From contig JAEZEH010000058.1 in the NCBI GenBank assembly GCA_023417785.1, positions 1-14,481 on the forward strand: a DNA stretch of 14,481 nucleotides. Reading direction: 5' to 3'. Each line of letters starts with the position of its first letter. The stretch's first letter is position 1. Shown here piece after piece: positions 1 through 7,917 of this stretch. This DNA comes from Bacteroidota bacterium. Its GTDB lineage: Bacteria; Bacteroidota; Bacteroidia; Cytophagales; Cyclobacteriaceae. Both the position numbers and the translations under genes were made by a program. The notes under the pieces were generated by a model. That model saw only the letters and a program-made list of their open reading frames with translations, made no database searches and was not told where the DNA came from.

Positions 1-81
1 TGAAAGGTGAATCTCTCAGAAAAAAGAAATAACTTAGCTGAACGTTCTTTGTAATCATGAACAGATCCTAACCCGGAGGGG

Positions 82-120
82 GTGGTCAATTTGCTGGACT
101 AGGGGGTCAATAATGCTGGA
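82..120. repeat. IS21-family terminal repeat units (remnant end)
   Basis: Two imperfect copies of one unit lie in tandem about 21 bases apart: one at 82-98 and one at 103-120. Both contain GGTCAAT and end in TGCTGGA. Stacked GGTCA-type repeats of this form are typical of the ends of IS21-family elements in Bacteroidota, where they are thought to bind the IstA transposase. No istA or istB lies next to them, so this looks like a leftover end. Identification is from pattern memory; an unrelated regulatory repeat is possible. Confidence 0.5.
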
Positions 121-210
121 ATACTTAATCCAACAAATCAAATCAACGATTGAGGGCTTTTCGATGTAGGATTTGTAAATTTAGATCCAACCAAATCAAA
201 TCCTCAAAAA

Positions 211-2643
211 ATGAAACTCGATATTCTTCGTGCACTTCGGCATCTAAACAAAAATAAGGCCCTTGGGTTCATCAATGCACTGGGATTAGGCATAGGAATT
301 AGCGCTTGCCTGGTGATTTACCTCATCGCCAGTTTTGAACTAAGCTTCGATAAATTTCAGCCCGATGGTGATCGAATATATCGAGTGTACACACAGTATA
401 AATCTGAAGATATTCTCAAGGACTACCCTGGCATTTATACTGGAGCCGTGGACGCGGTTCGCGATCATGTCGCAGGAATTGAAGCCTTTACACATATTCA
501 TAGCTGGTGGGGTACAGCAGAGGTTGTCGATGCCTCAGGTCAACGTAAAATATTTGACGTAGGCAACAACTTTGTTTTCGCTGATTCGAATTATTTCGAA
601 GTCTTCTCCATGTATAAATGGCTAGAGGGTAGCCCTGAGTCTTCATTGGCTGATCCCTACAAAGTGGTGCTGACCGAAAGTAGGGCGAAAATCTATTTCG
701 GGGAACTGGCGCTTGACCAACTCATTGGCAAGGAAATTATTTATAACGATTCCTTAACCTTTTCCGTCTCTGGCGTCGTCGCCGACATAAATGAAAATAC
801 CGATTTCTCCTTCACTGATTTTATTTCTCACTCAACGGGTGAGAACTTGGGAAAGAACACTCCATTTTCATTCACCGATCCCTATACACTGAATAATGGT
901 TCACGATTGTTTGTTAAACTTGCCAAGGGTCTAGATCCTGCTAAGATAGCCGATCAAATCAAAGTATACGAAACCAGAAGCCTTCCAGAAGATTTCCTAT
1001 TACGTCTGAAGCTTCAACCCTTAAGCGATTTACACCTTAATACTGACTTGAGCATCTTTGCCTTTGTTCCAAGGTTGCCCGTCCAAAAATCAACAATCGA
1101 GACTCTAGTTGCATTGTCTTTATCGTTGCTTCTTATCGCAATCATAAACTTCATCAATTTACAAACCGCACAGGCATCCAAGCGTGCAAAAGAAGTCGGT
1201 CTCAGGAAAATATTAGGCAGTTCACGCTGGCATTTGATACGCTATTTCTTAATTGAGAGTTTCGTCTTGACGCTTTTCTCAATAATTCTGTCCGTTGGAA
1301 TAGCTCTTTTTGCATTTCAATATTTTAAAGAATTTATACCGCAAGGTGTCGCACTGAACCTCACGAGCCCTGAGCTATTTCTTTTCCTTTTGTTTTGCCT
1401 CATTTGCGTCCCACTGCTTGCTGGGATTTATCCTGCTCTCGCTTTATCGTCATTCCGCCCATCGAATGCCGGGAAAAATCTCACAAGTCATGCTAGTCGT
1501 ACTCCCTATTCTTTAAGGATTCGAAAGGGACTGACAATCTTCCAGTTTTCGTTCTCTCAAATATTGATCATATTAACTCTAATTGTCGGCTTGCAAATAA
1601 GATATATGATCAGCAAAGATCTTGGTTTTAGTACGGAAGCGATAGTTTCCTTCCGCATACCCGTTGGTGAAAACATTGATAAAAATGTTTTAAAAAGCAG
1701 ATTGGCGCAGATTGAGGGCGTTGAAAAAATCTGCAGGCAATCACAACCTCCCTGTGGGGCAGATGGAAGCAATTCCATTTTACTTGCTTTTGAAGGCGAA
1801 CACGACAGTCAAGAATTTGAACAATGGGTCAATGTGAAGTATGGAGATACCGATTATATTAGTTTATATGACATCGAACTGATGGAAGGGATTAGCTTTA
1901 TTGAGAGTGATACGACGAACGGTCTTATTGTTAATGAAGCGTATATGCATAAACTTGGCTTTAGTACTCCTCGGGAAATTATTGGTAAAACCGCTAGTGA
2001 AAGGCCAATTATCGGTGTGGTCAAAAACTTTCATACAGAGTCACTTCATGCCACTATTCAACCAACAGCCATAGTTTTTGATCCCAGCAAGTTCAATGCC
2101 TTGGGTTTAAAATTAACGCGATCTGTCGAGAGTCCAGAAAAGTTTCGACAAACATTGAAAAAAATTGAAAGTGCTTTGGAGGAAATCTATCCGAATGAAA
2201 AACTTGAACTTTCCTTCCTCGATGACAAGATTAGGCTTTTTTATGAATCTGAAGAACGCATAAATAAACTTGCAGGTGTGGCCACATGTATTGCAATTCT
2301 TATTTCGTGTCTTGGACTGTATGCTCTATCATCTTTTACAGCAATAGAACGAACAAAGGAAATCGGAATTCGCAAAGTTATGGGAGCCTCCGTCAGCAGC
2401 ATTGTAATTCTCCTCTCCTCAGAATTCTTAAAGCTTGTGCTGATTGCATTCACGCTGTCCGTACCGATTGCCTTCTATCTTGGCAACAAATGGCTTACTG
2501 AATTTGCATTTAAGATCAATTTGAGTGTTTGGATCTTTATGATATCGGGTATCCTCTCGTTGATATTAGCTTTCGTCACAATAAGTTTTCGGACTATTGG
2601 AACCGCCAAAACTGACCCAGTCAAATCTTTACGCTATGAGTAA
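211..2643 (+). CDS. ABC transporter permease, FtsX/MacB family
   Basis: This 810-residue inner-membrane permease belongs to the FtsX/MacB type, which works with a separate ATPase, usually in mechanotransmission or export from the periplasm. The first helix is at about residues 18-40, followed by a MacB-type periplasmic domain to about 290. A three-helix FtsX core (about 294-412) has the cytoplasmic motif EVGLRKILG near residue 327. Another helix (about 440-462), a second periplasmic domain and a second FtsX core near the C-terminus follow, the latter with EIGIRKVMG near 717. This doubled arrangement of about 800 residues is standard in Bacteroidota. The ATG at 211 follows an A-rich leader with no clear Shine-Dalgarno, normal for the phylum. 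No ATPase gene is adjacent, so the substrate cannot be told. The gene appears intact although debris lies on both sides. Confidence 0.93.
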   Translation: MKLDILRALRHLNKNKALGFINALGLGIGISACLVIYLIASFELSFDKFQPDGDRIYRVYTQYKSEDILKDYPGIYTGAVDAVRDHVAGIEAFTHIHSWWGTAEVVDASGQRKIFDVGNNFVFADSNYFEVFSMYKWLEGSPESSLADPYKVVLTESRAKIYFGELALDQLIGKEIIYNDSLTFSVSGVVADINENTDFSFTDFISHSTGENLGKNTPFSFTDPYTLNNGSRLFVKLAKGLDPAKIADQIKVYETRSLPEDFLLRLKLQPLSDLHLNTDLSIFAFVPRLPVQKSTIETLVALSLSLLLIAIINFINLQTAQASKRAKEVGLRKILGSSRWHLIRYFLIESFVLTLFSIILSVGIALFAFQYFKEFIPQGVALNLTSPELFLFLLFCLICVPLLAGIYPALALSSFRPSNAGKNLTSHASRTPYSLRIRKGLTIFQFSFSQILIILTLIVGLQIRYMISKDLGFSTEAIVSFRIPVGENIDKNVLKSRLAQIEGVEKICRQSQPPCGADGSNSILLAFEGEHDSQEFEQWVNVKYGDTDYISLYDIELMEGISFIESDTTNGLIVNEAYMHKLGFSTPREIIGKTASERPIIGVVKNFHTESLHATIQPTAIVFDPSKFNALGLKLTRSVESPEKFRQTLKKIESALEEIYPNEKLELSFLDDKIRLFYESEERINKLAGVATCIAILISCLGLYALSSFTAIERTKEIGIRKVMGASVSSIVILLSSEFLKLVLIAFTLSVPIAFYLGNKWLTEFAFKINLSVWIFMISGILSLILAFVTISFRTIGTAKTDPVKSLRYE

Positions 2644-3099
2644 TACTTCGTGCGCCTATCGGGTATTTGGAAGAAGCATTAAAGAGAATGCATCTTTTGA
2701 TCCTCAAACCAAGACTATGATGGGCGGAGGGCCAAGATATTAAGTTACGGCTATACGCTTTCTAATCACCTCATCGGGATGTCTCCGAATGGAAAGACAC
2801 CGGAGGCGGAGACAGACAGTCGTCGAGCAGCGGCCTCTCGTAAGCAGACTTAAAATACCAACGCTGAAAGCTGATCCGCTGATCCAAACAAAAGATAAGC
2901 CGTTAGAAGTTAGAAAGACAGCAAAATAGCCGCCCCTCCGTACAGGAACCTTTTCAAAAGGCGTCTATCCCAATACGTGTTTATACTTAGCTTCATTTTG
3001 ACGGTGCCTATAATTGAAATATCACAACAGTTGGTAGGTAGTTGTGAATAATGAATTCACGAGGTTCCCACCTTCGCTTCCCAATCAAACACGAAAGCT
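2644..3099. other. Gene-poor intergenic stretch
   Basis: No convincing coding region is seen on either strand: reading frames are short and match nothing I recognise. Because it precedes a decayed conjugation segment, it probably contains further eroded mobile DNA. A short palindrome (CCTTTTCAAAAGG, near 2949-2961) is present but is too weak to call a terminator. Confidence 0.5.
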
Positions 3100-3635
3100 A
3101 TGCTTGAATCATTTTCCTGGTCGCAGTACTTTGTGGCCGCGGCCGTTTTTATCGGTTGCTATTATGCGATTATAGGTTGCCTCTTCTGGCGGGATCTTGT
3201 TGGTTTTTTTCGGAATAGTCATGCGAAGGTTTTGGTTGAGACGTCAAGTCTTATGGGACCCTCTCGGCGCACCTTCGAACGTGATGGTGCGCGGCGACCT
3301 TTCCGGAGAAGTCTTGGTCGTAGATCCGAGCAGTGGTGACGGCGATTCGCCCATTGAGCTGACTCATGAGCATCGCATGTTGGCACTTCGCGATGAACTG
3401 CTTGTTGAAGCTGGGATTCTCCTGAAAGGTCGGCGTTCGGACTACGTTGCCGGAGACTGCTGAGCTGTTTCATGTTCTATTTTCACATTATCCATTCTTT
3501 ATCGGCACTCCCTTTCAGGAAGAAATTTCAGCTTCCGTGGTGGCAGCGTTTGGCGAGCAAACCAGCTTTTCGGTTACGCTGAACCAAGTGCTTTCCTGGT
3601 GGACATCTAATCAGCAACGATATGAGAAAAATTAG
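3100..3635 (+). pseudogene. Frameshifted membrane-protein gene upstream of traE
   Basis: The remains of one gene run through three reading frames. The first frame (from ATG 3100) gives a 38-residue start with one strong membrane helix (about residues 10-29). The second frame (about 3230-3430) gives a soluble segment with DLSGEVLVVDPSSGD and ELTHEHRMLALRDELL. The third (about 3440-3635) gives PETAELFHVLFSHYPFFIG and ends QQRYEKN. The pieces are consecutive and read sensibly together, giving a protein of about 175 residues. The end overlaps the traE start (3622) by 14 bases, as expected for a translationally coupled conjugation operon. Genes in this place in Bacteroidetes conjugative elements encode small membrane-anchored proteins of unknown role. 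The function is not known, and at least two frameshifts make it inactive. Confidence 0.6.
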
Positions 3636-3960
3636 CAAAACAATGCGGTTCTGCGCGAACCGTGGAAGGGCGCTGGCCTTGTCTATTGTAGTGACGATTC
3701 TTGCGCATGTGCTTGCAGTGGGTCAGGACGGAAACGCGGGAATCAACGAAGCAACTATGCGCGTGCGAAGCTATTTCGCTACGGGTACGAACCTGATGTA
3801 TGCCATCGGAGCCGTGCTCGGTTTAGTGGGTGCGTTGAAAGTCTACCAGAAATGAAACAGCAGTGATCCGGATACGGGTAAGGTTCCAGCGGCGTGGTTT
3901 GGCAGCTGTGTGTTCCTGGTGATCGTGGCGACGGTTCTTCAATCCTTCTTCGGTATCTAA
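3622..3960 (+). pseudogene. traE: Conjugative transposon protein TraE (DUF4134) with in-frame stop
   Basis: Reading straight through gives a 112-residue protein typical of TraE/DUF4134 of Bacteroidetes conjugative elements. It has a signal-like helix (about residues 15-33), the block GINEATMRVRSYF, a helix with YAIGAVLGLVGALKVYQK, then DPDTGK, AAWFGSC and a last helix ending LQSFFGI. These are small pilin-like membrane proteins of the type IV secretion channel. A TGA at 3853-3855 interrupts the frame after KVYQK, and the same frame continues with family-like sequence to the TAA at 3958. The position is usually aromatic in relatives (from memory), so a TGG-to-TGA change is a simple explanation. 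The stop codon overlaps the traF start (TAATG). Together with the damaged neighbours, this indicates a dead operon. Confidence 0.85.
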
Positions 3961-4291
3961 TGGCTGCGAGCGTGTATCGGATTACAAGGGCATCAACAAG
4001 CCCATTGAGTTCAGGGGACTGAAAGCACAGTACATCGTGTATTGGCTGTCGGACTGTTGTTGCTGTTTGCGCTGCTCTATATCCTGGGGGTGAATATGTT
4101 CATCTGCCTGGGACTGGTGGTAGTGCTGGGGTGTGGCGCTCTTTACGGGTGTGCATCACCTGAGTGCGCGGTTCGGTCAGCACGGGCTGGTGAAGAGAAT
4201 GGCGGGGCGGGGAGTGCCGGAGTGGGTGACGGTACGGACCAGGAAAATGTTTCTCGGGTTGAAAGGAGGGGCGCATGGCAGGGGCTATTGA
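3960..4291 (+). pseudogene. traF: Conjugative transposon protein TraF (DUF4133), multiply frameshifted
   Basis: The gene starts at ATG 3960, overlapping the traE stop. Family-type sequence can be followed in pieces: MAASVYRI, then a shift near 3984, KGINKPIEFRGLKAQYIVY, a shift near 4040, LAVGLLLLFALLYILGVNMF (the paired membrane helices), a shift near 4150, and VHHLSARFGQHGLVKRMAGR through FLGLKGGAHGRGY to the TGA at 4289. Intact DUF4133 proteins are about 100-110 residues with two helices near the N-terminus and a basic cytoplasmic tail, which this reconstructs. TraF belongs to the mating-channel complex beside TraE and TraG. At least three frameshifts rule out a functional product. Confidence 0.82.
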
Positions 4292-4370
4292 TTTTGAAAA
4301 GGTGTTTCCCCTTTGGAAAGTTGAAGGGGATTGCATGCTGTCACGGCAGGGGGATGTGACCATTGCGTAG
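4275..4370 (+). pseudogene. traG: TraG conjugation ATPase, N-terminal stub
   Basis: ATG 4275 lies inside the end of traF, as usual in these operons. The 31 codons have the family N-terminus: FEKVFPLWKVEGDCMLS followed by RQGDVTIA, then a TAG at 4368. Intact TraG proteins of Bacteroidetes elements are VirB4-like ATPases of about 800 residues that power the mating channel. Here more than 95 percent is missing, because the sequence changes to an antisense istB fragment within about ten bases. The break is therefore a junction with an insertion sequence, not gradual decay. Confidence 0.75.
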
Positions 4371-4383
4371 GAAGCCAGGCTGC

Positions 4384-4570
4384 CATAGCTCTTCCCGGAC
4401 AGCTGCAGGAGTTCGCAATGATAGAGTATGCGATCTAGCAATGCAGTCGCCAAGACCTCGTCATCCGGGAGAGTTGCCCATTCCGTTGGGGCTTTGTTGG
4501 TGGTTATGATAAAAGACGTGCTCTCATAAATGCTGTTGATGGACAAAGCTACGTTTGACCTCCAAAACAA
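4384..4570 (-). pseudogene. istB: IS21-family helper ATPase IstB, C-terminal fragment
   Basis: The minus strand encodes the last part of an IstB-like helper of IS21 transposition. SINSIYESTSFIITTNKAP and TEWATLPDDEVLATALLDRI lead to LYHCELLQLSGKSY, matching the conserved ending of IstB proteins (strand and sensor region, ALLDR helix, and the terminal GxSY motif). IstB is normally about 240-260 residues with a Walker-type ATPase core; only about 62 residues remain. Past GKSY the frame runs on antisense into traG/traF, which shows a deletion or insertion junction at about 4371-4384. An in-frame stop at 4577-4579 lies upstream of the fragment. No istA is present. Confidence 0.8.
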
Positions 4571-4974
4571 TATAGATTATCTTCTTCACAACTGGACAGA
4601 CAAGTAAGTTCAAAGCTTTGTGAGAAAGCTCGACAAGAGACTCAATCTTATTTCCGTCAATCCTCGACTATTTCCCACGACAAGCAGAAGAAGAAGAAGA
4701 AGAAGAAGAAGAAGAAGAAAGTAAGACGATCCGTGCTTGCGAAACATACGGTTATCTGTTACGAGACATCAACTGACACGATGAGAATTGTCGCCTTGTT
4801 TGACTCGGGACAAAACCCAGGGAAATTAAGATCGTTGTCCAATAGGTAAGCCCCATTGGATCGGGGACCATGCCATTGCAATAGATGCCAAAAATGAACT
4901 AGAGTCTACCCACTGGCAACTGGTAACAGGCTATCTGGAATCGACCGATAAACAACCTGATCCAGCAACTCATT
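4571..4974. other. Gene-poor stretch with AAG tract
   Basis: No recognisable gene. Besides the AAG tract at 4688-4717, the only longer open stretch is about 4830-5012 on the plus strand. It has no start codon, no known motif, and overlaps the end of the minus-strand gene at 4975. This could be eroded transposon or conjugation DNA. Confidence 0.5.
4688..4717. repeat. Trinucleotide microsatellite (AAG)10
   Basis: Ten uninterrupted AAG units, with near-matching flanks (CAG before, AAA after). The tract lies in a stretch without a convincing gene. Its frames would encode poly-Lys, poly-Arg or poly-Glu. Confidence 0.95.
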
Positions 4975-5775
4975 TCAAATATAGTCTGCCGCCCAGGCAA
5001 TGGCACGGGCTGCAGGAATAAAAAGGAGCTGCGCGATTATTGTGCCCAGAACGCGGGCTATTACCATGTAAACGATAAACCGTCGGAAAATACTTTCAGG
5101 GCACTTGCCCATGCTTACGTCATCCGTCATGCCTGACAAATGGGGATCGATGAATACAAACATCATTATGGTAGCCACCCCGTTGATAAGGGCGGAGAGG
5201 TTACTTGCTGTCGTTCTGAATTCGGGATTGAGATACGCGGCGTATACCGATGACAAAACGCCAATAGTAATGATGCTCACAGCGATGGTGTTGAGTAAGA
5301 AGATGCGATAGGGAAACGCGTAGTCAGGCTTGAGATGCGTCAGCGTTTCCCGCGACGGCAGTGCCAGATTATCGCGGATGTACGTGATGCCGGATCGGGT
5401 AAAGGCGTGAAGAATGAGCCTTGGCATCGACCTGTGGACACTGAAATTATTTACCGCATGGGCGAGAATACGTTGAAAAGAAGGTATAAGTAACGCTCCG
5501 GCAACGGAGGCAATGGTACAAGACAATATGATTAGCCTGAAGTTCCACTCATTTTCGGTAACACCCGACCGTAGGTCCGTTTCGATCGTTTTCGCCAGCA
5601 ATGGAGCCTGGAAACCATTCGCCGTCCGCGCTACAAGGACGAGTATATTGAACAACGCGAAAGAAACCGCAATCCGCCCTGTGCGTACGGCGACGATGCG
5701 TACGCCGTGAGCAAGGGTGGCGATAAGATTGATAATGAACGTGAGGAACAATACGACAATGATCTGAGAGGGCAT
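4975..5775 (-). CDS. amj: Lipid II flippase, Amj family
   Basis: A 266-residue, highly hydrophobic protein with about six to seven membrane helices. It matches the Amj family (Bacillus subtilis Amj, formerly YdaH, about 267 residues), which moves lipid II across the inner membrane for peptidoglycan synthesis as an alternative to MurJ. Recognisable family features near the N-terminus are the FIINLIATLAHGVRIVAVRT block, GRIAVSFALFNILVLVARTA and the following QAPLLAKTIE; the loop THLKPDYAFPYRIFLLNT follows in the middle. Length and start agree with the family. It lies about 100 bases downstream of the dnaX tau stop on the same strand, so co-transcription is possible. Whether MurJ is also encoded in this genome cannot be seen here. 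The gene looks intact. Confidence 0.85.
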   Translation of the reverse strand: MPSQIIVVLFLTFIINLIATLAHGVRIVAVRTGRIAVSFALFNILVLVARTANGFQAPLLAKTIETDLRSGVTENEWNFRLIILSCTIASVAGALLIPSFQRILAHAVNNFSVHRSMPRLILHAFTRSGITYIRDNLALPSRETLTHLKPDYAFPYRIFLLNTIAVSIITIGVLSSVYAAYLNPEFRTTASNLSALINGVATIMMFVFIDPHLSGMTDDVSMGKCPESIFRRFIVYMVIARVLGTIIAQLLFIPAARAIAWAADYI

Positions 5776-5874
5776 ACTTGCAGGGTTTCGATTATGAGTT
5801 GTGTATATAAGCTAACTTCGAAAAACGATCAGTCGTCTCACCACCAACTCCAGTGCCACCTGCGGTTCTGCAGT

Positions 5875-6482
5875 CTAAAAATCCGTATCCAATCCCAGTC
5901 GATCCTTGAACTCCTTCAGCAATGGGTTTTTGGCAACGAGATAATCGAACTTTTCACGGTTGGTGTAGATTACCTTTCGTTGATCCGCCACGCGCAGCTC
6001 GCCGGTAATATTTATGCTTTGATTTTTCAGGCGGTCGCGAAGGAAGGTGGTAAGATCACTGCGCAGATTGGTGAGCATCATTTCCTGCACCGGGTTGTGC
6101 AACGGTACGGTTATAATACTTTCGTTCAGCTCGTATTCCTGTGTGAGAAGCTGATACTCTGCCTGAAGCTTTCTGCGGGTTTCTGCGAATTCCTGCCAGG
6201 CGGATTTCAACTGCCCGGATGTAAACGGCAGGTCTGGCTCGCGTCTTATTTCAGCCGTGGCGGTTTCTTCTTTCCGGGGTTCAACCTTCAGAAGGTTCGA
6301 TAGTTTGATAGTGGTTTTCGGCGCGTCTTTGAATTTTGATTTTGATCCAAAGTCCGGCTTGGAAGAAATGATGGGTGGCGTTGCCGAACCGTTCGCGGCC
6401 TTTTCGGCTTGAGGGGGATTTCCTGAAGGCACACGCTGCGCCGGAGTTGCTCCATTGACCGGAGGTTCCGCCTCTTCAGACT
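5875..6482 (-). CDS. dnaX: DNA polymerase III tau-specific C-terminal extension (reached by -1 frameshift)
   Basis: This frame continues dnaX after the ten-A run. Read as a -1 shift it goes LKKKISVESEEAEPPVNG and on through a proline/alanine-rich linker to a conserved tail (GQLKSAWQEFAETRRKLQAE, then VPLHNPVQEMML and NPLLKEFKDRLGL). The same tail layout occurs in full-length DnaX proteins of Bacteroidota. Tau's C-terminal part normally links the clamp loader to the polymerase core and the helicase. The frame has no good ATG near its beginning; a GTG at 6432 falls inside the linker and is an unlikely true start. A joined product from ATG 7613 would be about 579 residues. If the A run is a sequencing error of one base, this would simply be the end of one ordinary gene. 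Confidence 0.8.
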
Positions 6483-7613
6483 CTACACTAATTTTTTTTT
6501 TAAGCCTACCTCGCCGGTAAGCACGCCTTCCTGAATGGTGTTGAGTTGTTGCACCGGAAGAACGGAGGCGACATGCGCCATTTTCATGAGGGCGAGTTCG
6601 ACGGACAGACGCTGGTTCTTGCTGGCCTTATAGTTGATGTCGCACTGGTTCGCGATGTTCAGCCACGTAAGTAACAGGGAAGGCGAAGCTGTTTGTGCCT
6701 GCTGGGCGTATTTTTTCCGCACACTGTCGGGTACCTCCATCAGCATAACGGTACGGCTGTCTTGCGATACCAGCAGGTTGCGGAAGTGCTCACTGAGCCC
6801 GACGATGAAGTTATGGCCATCGAAACCTTTTTTCAGGATCTCGTCGAGAAGTAAGAGCGGTTGTGTGTGATTTTTCGTGAGCAATGAATCAACGACCTGG
6901 AAATAATAGTCATAGTCGAGGATATGCAGATTGCTCAGCGTTGATTTAAACGTAACACCTTTGCCTGCGGCGTAGGTTACCATCAGGTCGAAAATCGAAA
7001 GCGCGTCGCGTAACGCGCCGTCGGCCTTCTGTGAGATCAGATGCAGCGCTTCGTCTTCGGCCGGGATATTTTCGCGATCGGCAATCTTCTTCAGGTGATT
7101 CGAGATGTCGCTGATCTGGATGCGGTTGAAATCAAAGATCTGGCAACGCGACAAAATAGTCGGAATGACCTTGTGCTTCTCCGTGGTAGCCAGGATAAAA
7201 ATTGCGTACGACGGCGGCTCTTCCAGGGTTTTCAGAAACGCGTTGAAAGCCGCGTTCGAGAGCATATGCACCTCGTCGATGATGTACACCTTGAATTTTC
7301 CGAACTGAGGTGGGTAGCGAACCTGGTCAATCAGGTTGCGGATATCTTCAACGGAGTTGTTTGACGCCGCGTCGAGTTCGAAAATATTAAGGGAGTTGTT
7401 TTCGGTTCTTTCTTCGAAGCCGTTGATAAGGCGGGCTACGATTCGTGCGCAGGTGGTTTTCCCGACCCCGCGCGGACCACAAAACAGGAGCGCCTGTGCG
7501 AGTTTGTTGTTGTCAATCGCGTTTTTGAGGGTGGTGGTAATGTGTTCCTGACCAACAACCTCGTCAAACCCGGTGGGGCGATATTTTCGTGCCGATACAA
7601 CAAAATTCTCCAT
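6483..7613 (-). CDS. dnaX: DNA polymerase III clamp-loader subunit gamma (tau N-terminal part)
   Basis: This is the AAA+ ATPase of the clamp loader. Counting from ATG 7613 (376 residues): RKYRP and VGQEH at about 10-24, Walker A GPRGVGKT at 46-53, ELDAASN at about 79-85, Walker B IIDEVH at 111-116, LEEPP at 130-134, sensor 1 ATTEK at about 142-146, and the SRC arginine-finger motif at 155-157. An earlier start at 7646 is possible, but MENFVVSARKYRP matches the family beginning. The four-cysteine zinc module normally between Walker A and ELDAASN is absent: a short LINGFEERTENN segment takes its place. The frame ends GLKKKLV-stop immediately after a ten-A run, which suggests that gamma is the non-shifted product and tau the shifted one. 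Confidence 0.93.
   Translation of the reverse strand: MENFVVSARKYRPTGFDEVVGQEHITTTLKNAIDNNKLAQALLFCGPRGVGKTTCARIVARLINGFEERTENNSLNIFELDAASNNSVEDIRNLIDQVRYPPQFGKFKVYIIDEVHMLSNAAFNAFLKTLEEPPSYAIFILATTEKHKVIPTILSRCQIFDFNRIQISDISNHLKKIADRENIPAEDEALHLISQKADGALRDALSIFDLMVTYAAGKGVTFKSTLSNLHILDYDYYFQVVDSLLTKNHTQPLLLLDEILKKGFDGHNFIVGLSEHFRNLLVSQDSRTVMLMEVPDSVRKKYAQQAQTASPSLLLTWLNIANQCDINYKASKNQRLSVELALMKMAHVASVLPVQQLNTIQEGVLTGEVGLKKKLV
6492..6501 (-). promoter_or_regulatory. dnaX: dnaX slippery site, ten consecutive A (coding strand)
   Basis: On the coding strand the run reads TTA AAA AAA AAA TTA GTG TAG in the gamma frame. One extra A in the transcript, or a -1 ribosomal slip, enters the open tau frame. 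The purine-rich GAGGTAGG lies just 5' of it, resembling a stimulatory Shine-Dalgarno-like element. A small hairpin (CGGA/TCCG) follows about 20 bases downstream. In other bacteria dnaX is known to use such A runs: ribosomal frameshifting in E. coli and transcriptional slippage in Thermus. Which of the two acts here cannot be decided from the DNA. Confidence 0.75.
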
Positions 7614-7862
7614 CGCAGGCCGCAAGATAGGAATTTCGGATTTCAAGATTCAAGTTTTTCCTGACGGGGTTTGGGAAAAAGTATTGTCGTTGTCGACTAT
7701 TGAATCCAGGCGAAGTCGATGTGTTTGTAAATGTGCTTTAAAGGCTGAGACGCAAGTGTCAAGGAGTCAAGTGATTTGATCTTGAAGATCGGTAGCAGGA
7801 AAAGCTTTTTGTGCAGACGGTGTATAAACAGACGAGTCAGTGTTCGCTTCAGAGAACATTGA

Positions 7863-7876
7863 GTTTACATGTAAAC
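7863..7876. promoter_or_regulatory. Perfect 14-bp palindrome, possible operator
   Basis: GTTTACATGTAAAC reads identically on both strands and lies 75 bases upstream of the 7951 start, in the divergent intergenic region. Its length and symmetry suit a dimeric regulator, but no candidate regulator gene is in the window. Confidence 0.35.
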
Positions 7877-7917
7877 GGCGAGAAAAATGTACCGTTACTT
7901 TGCAGAGGGCGACGATT

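Noticed and set aside
4539..4607. Short plus-strand frame beginning MDKATFDLQNN
   Set aside because: Only 22 codons and antisense to the istB fragment.
4830..5012. Open stretch with HWIGDHAIAIDAKNE
   Set aside because: No start codon, no known motif, and it overlaps the 3' end of amj on the other strand; it could be a relic but cannot be supported.
5707..6303. Plus-strand open frame of 198 codons
   Set aside because: It lies antisense to the conserved tau tail of dnaX and the start of amj and has no recognisable motif.
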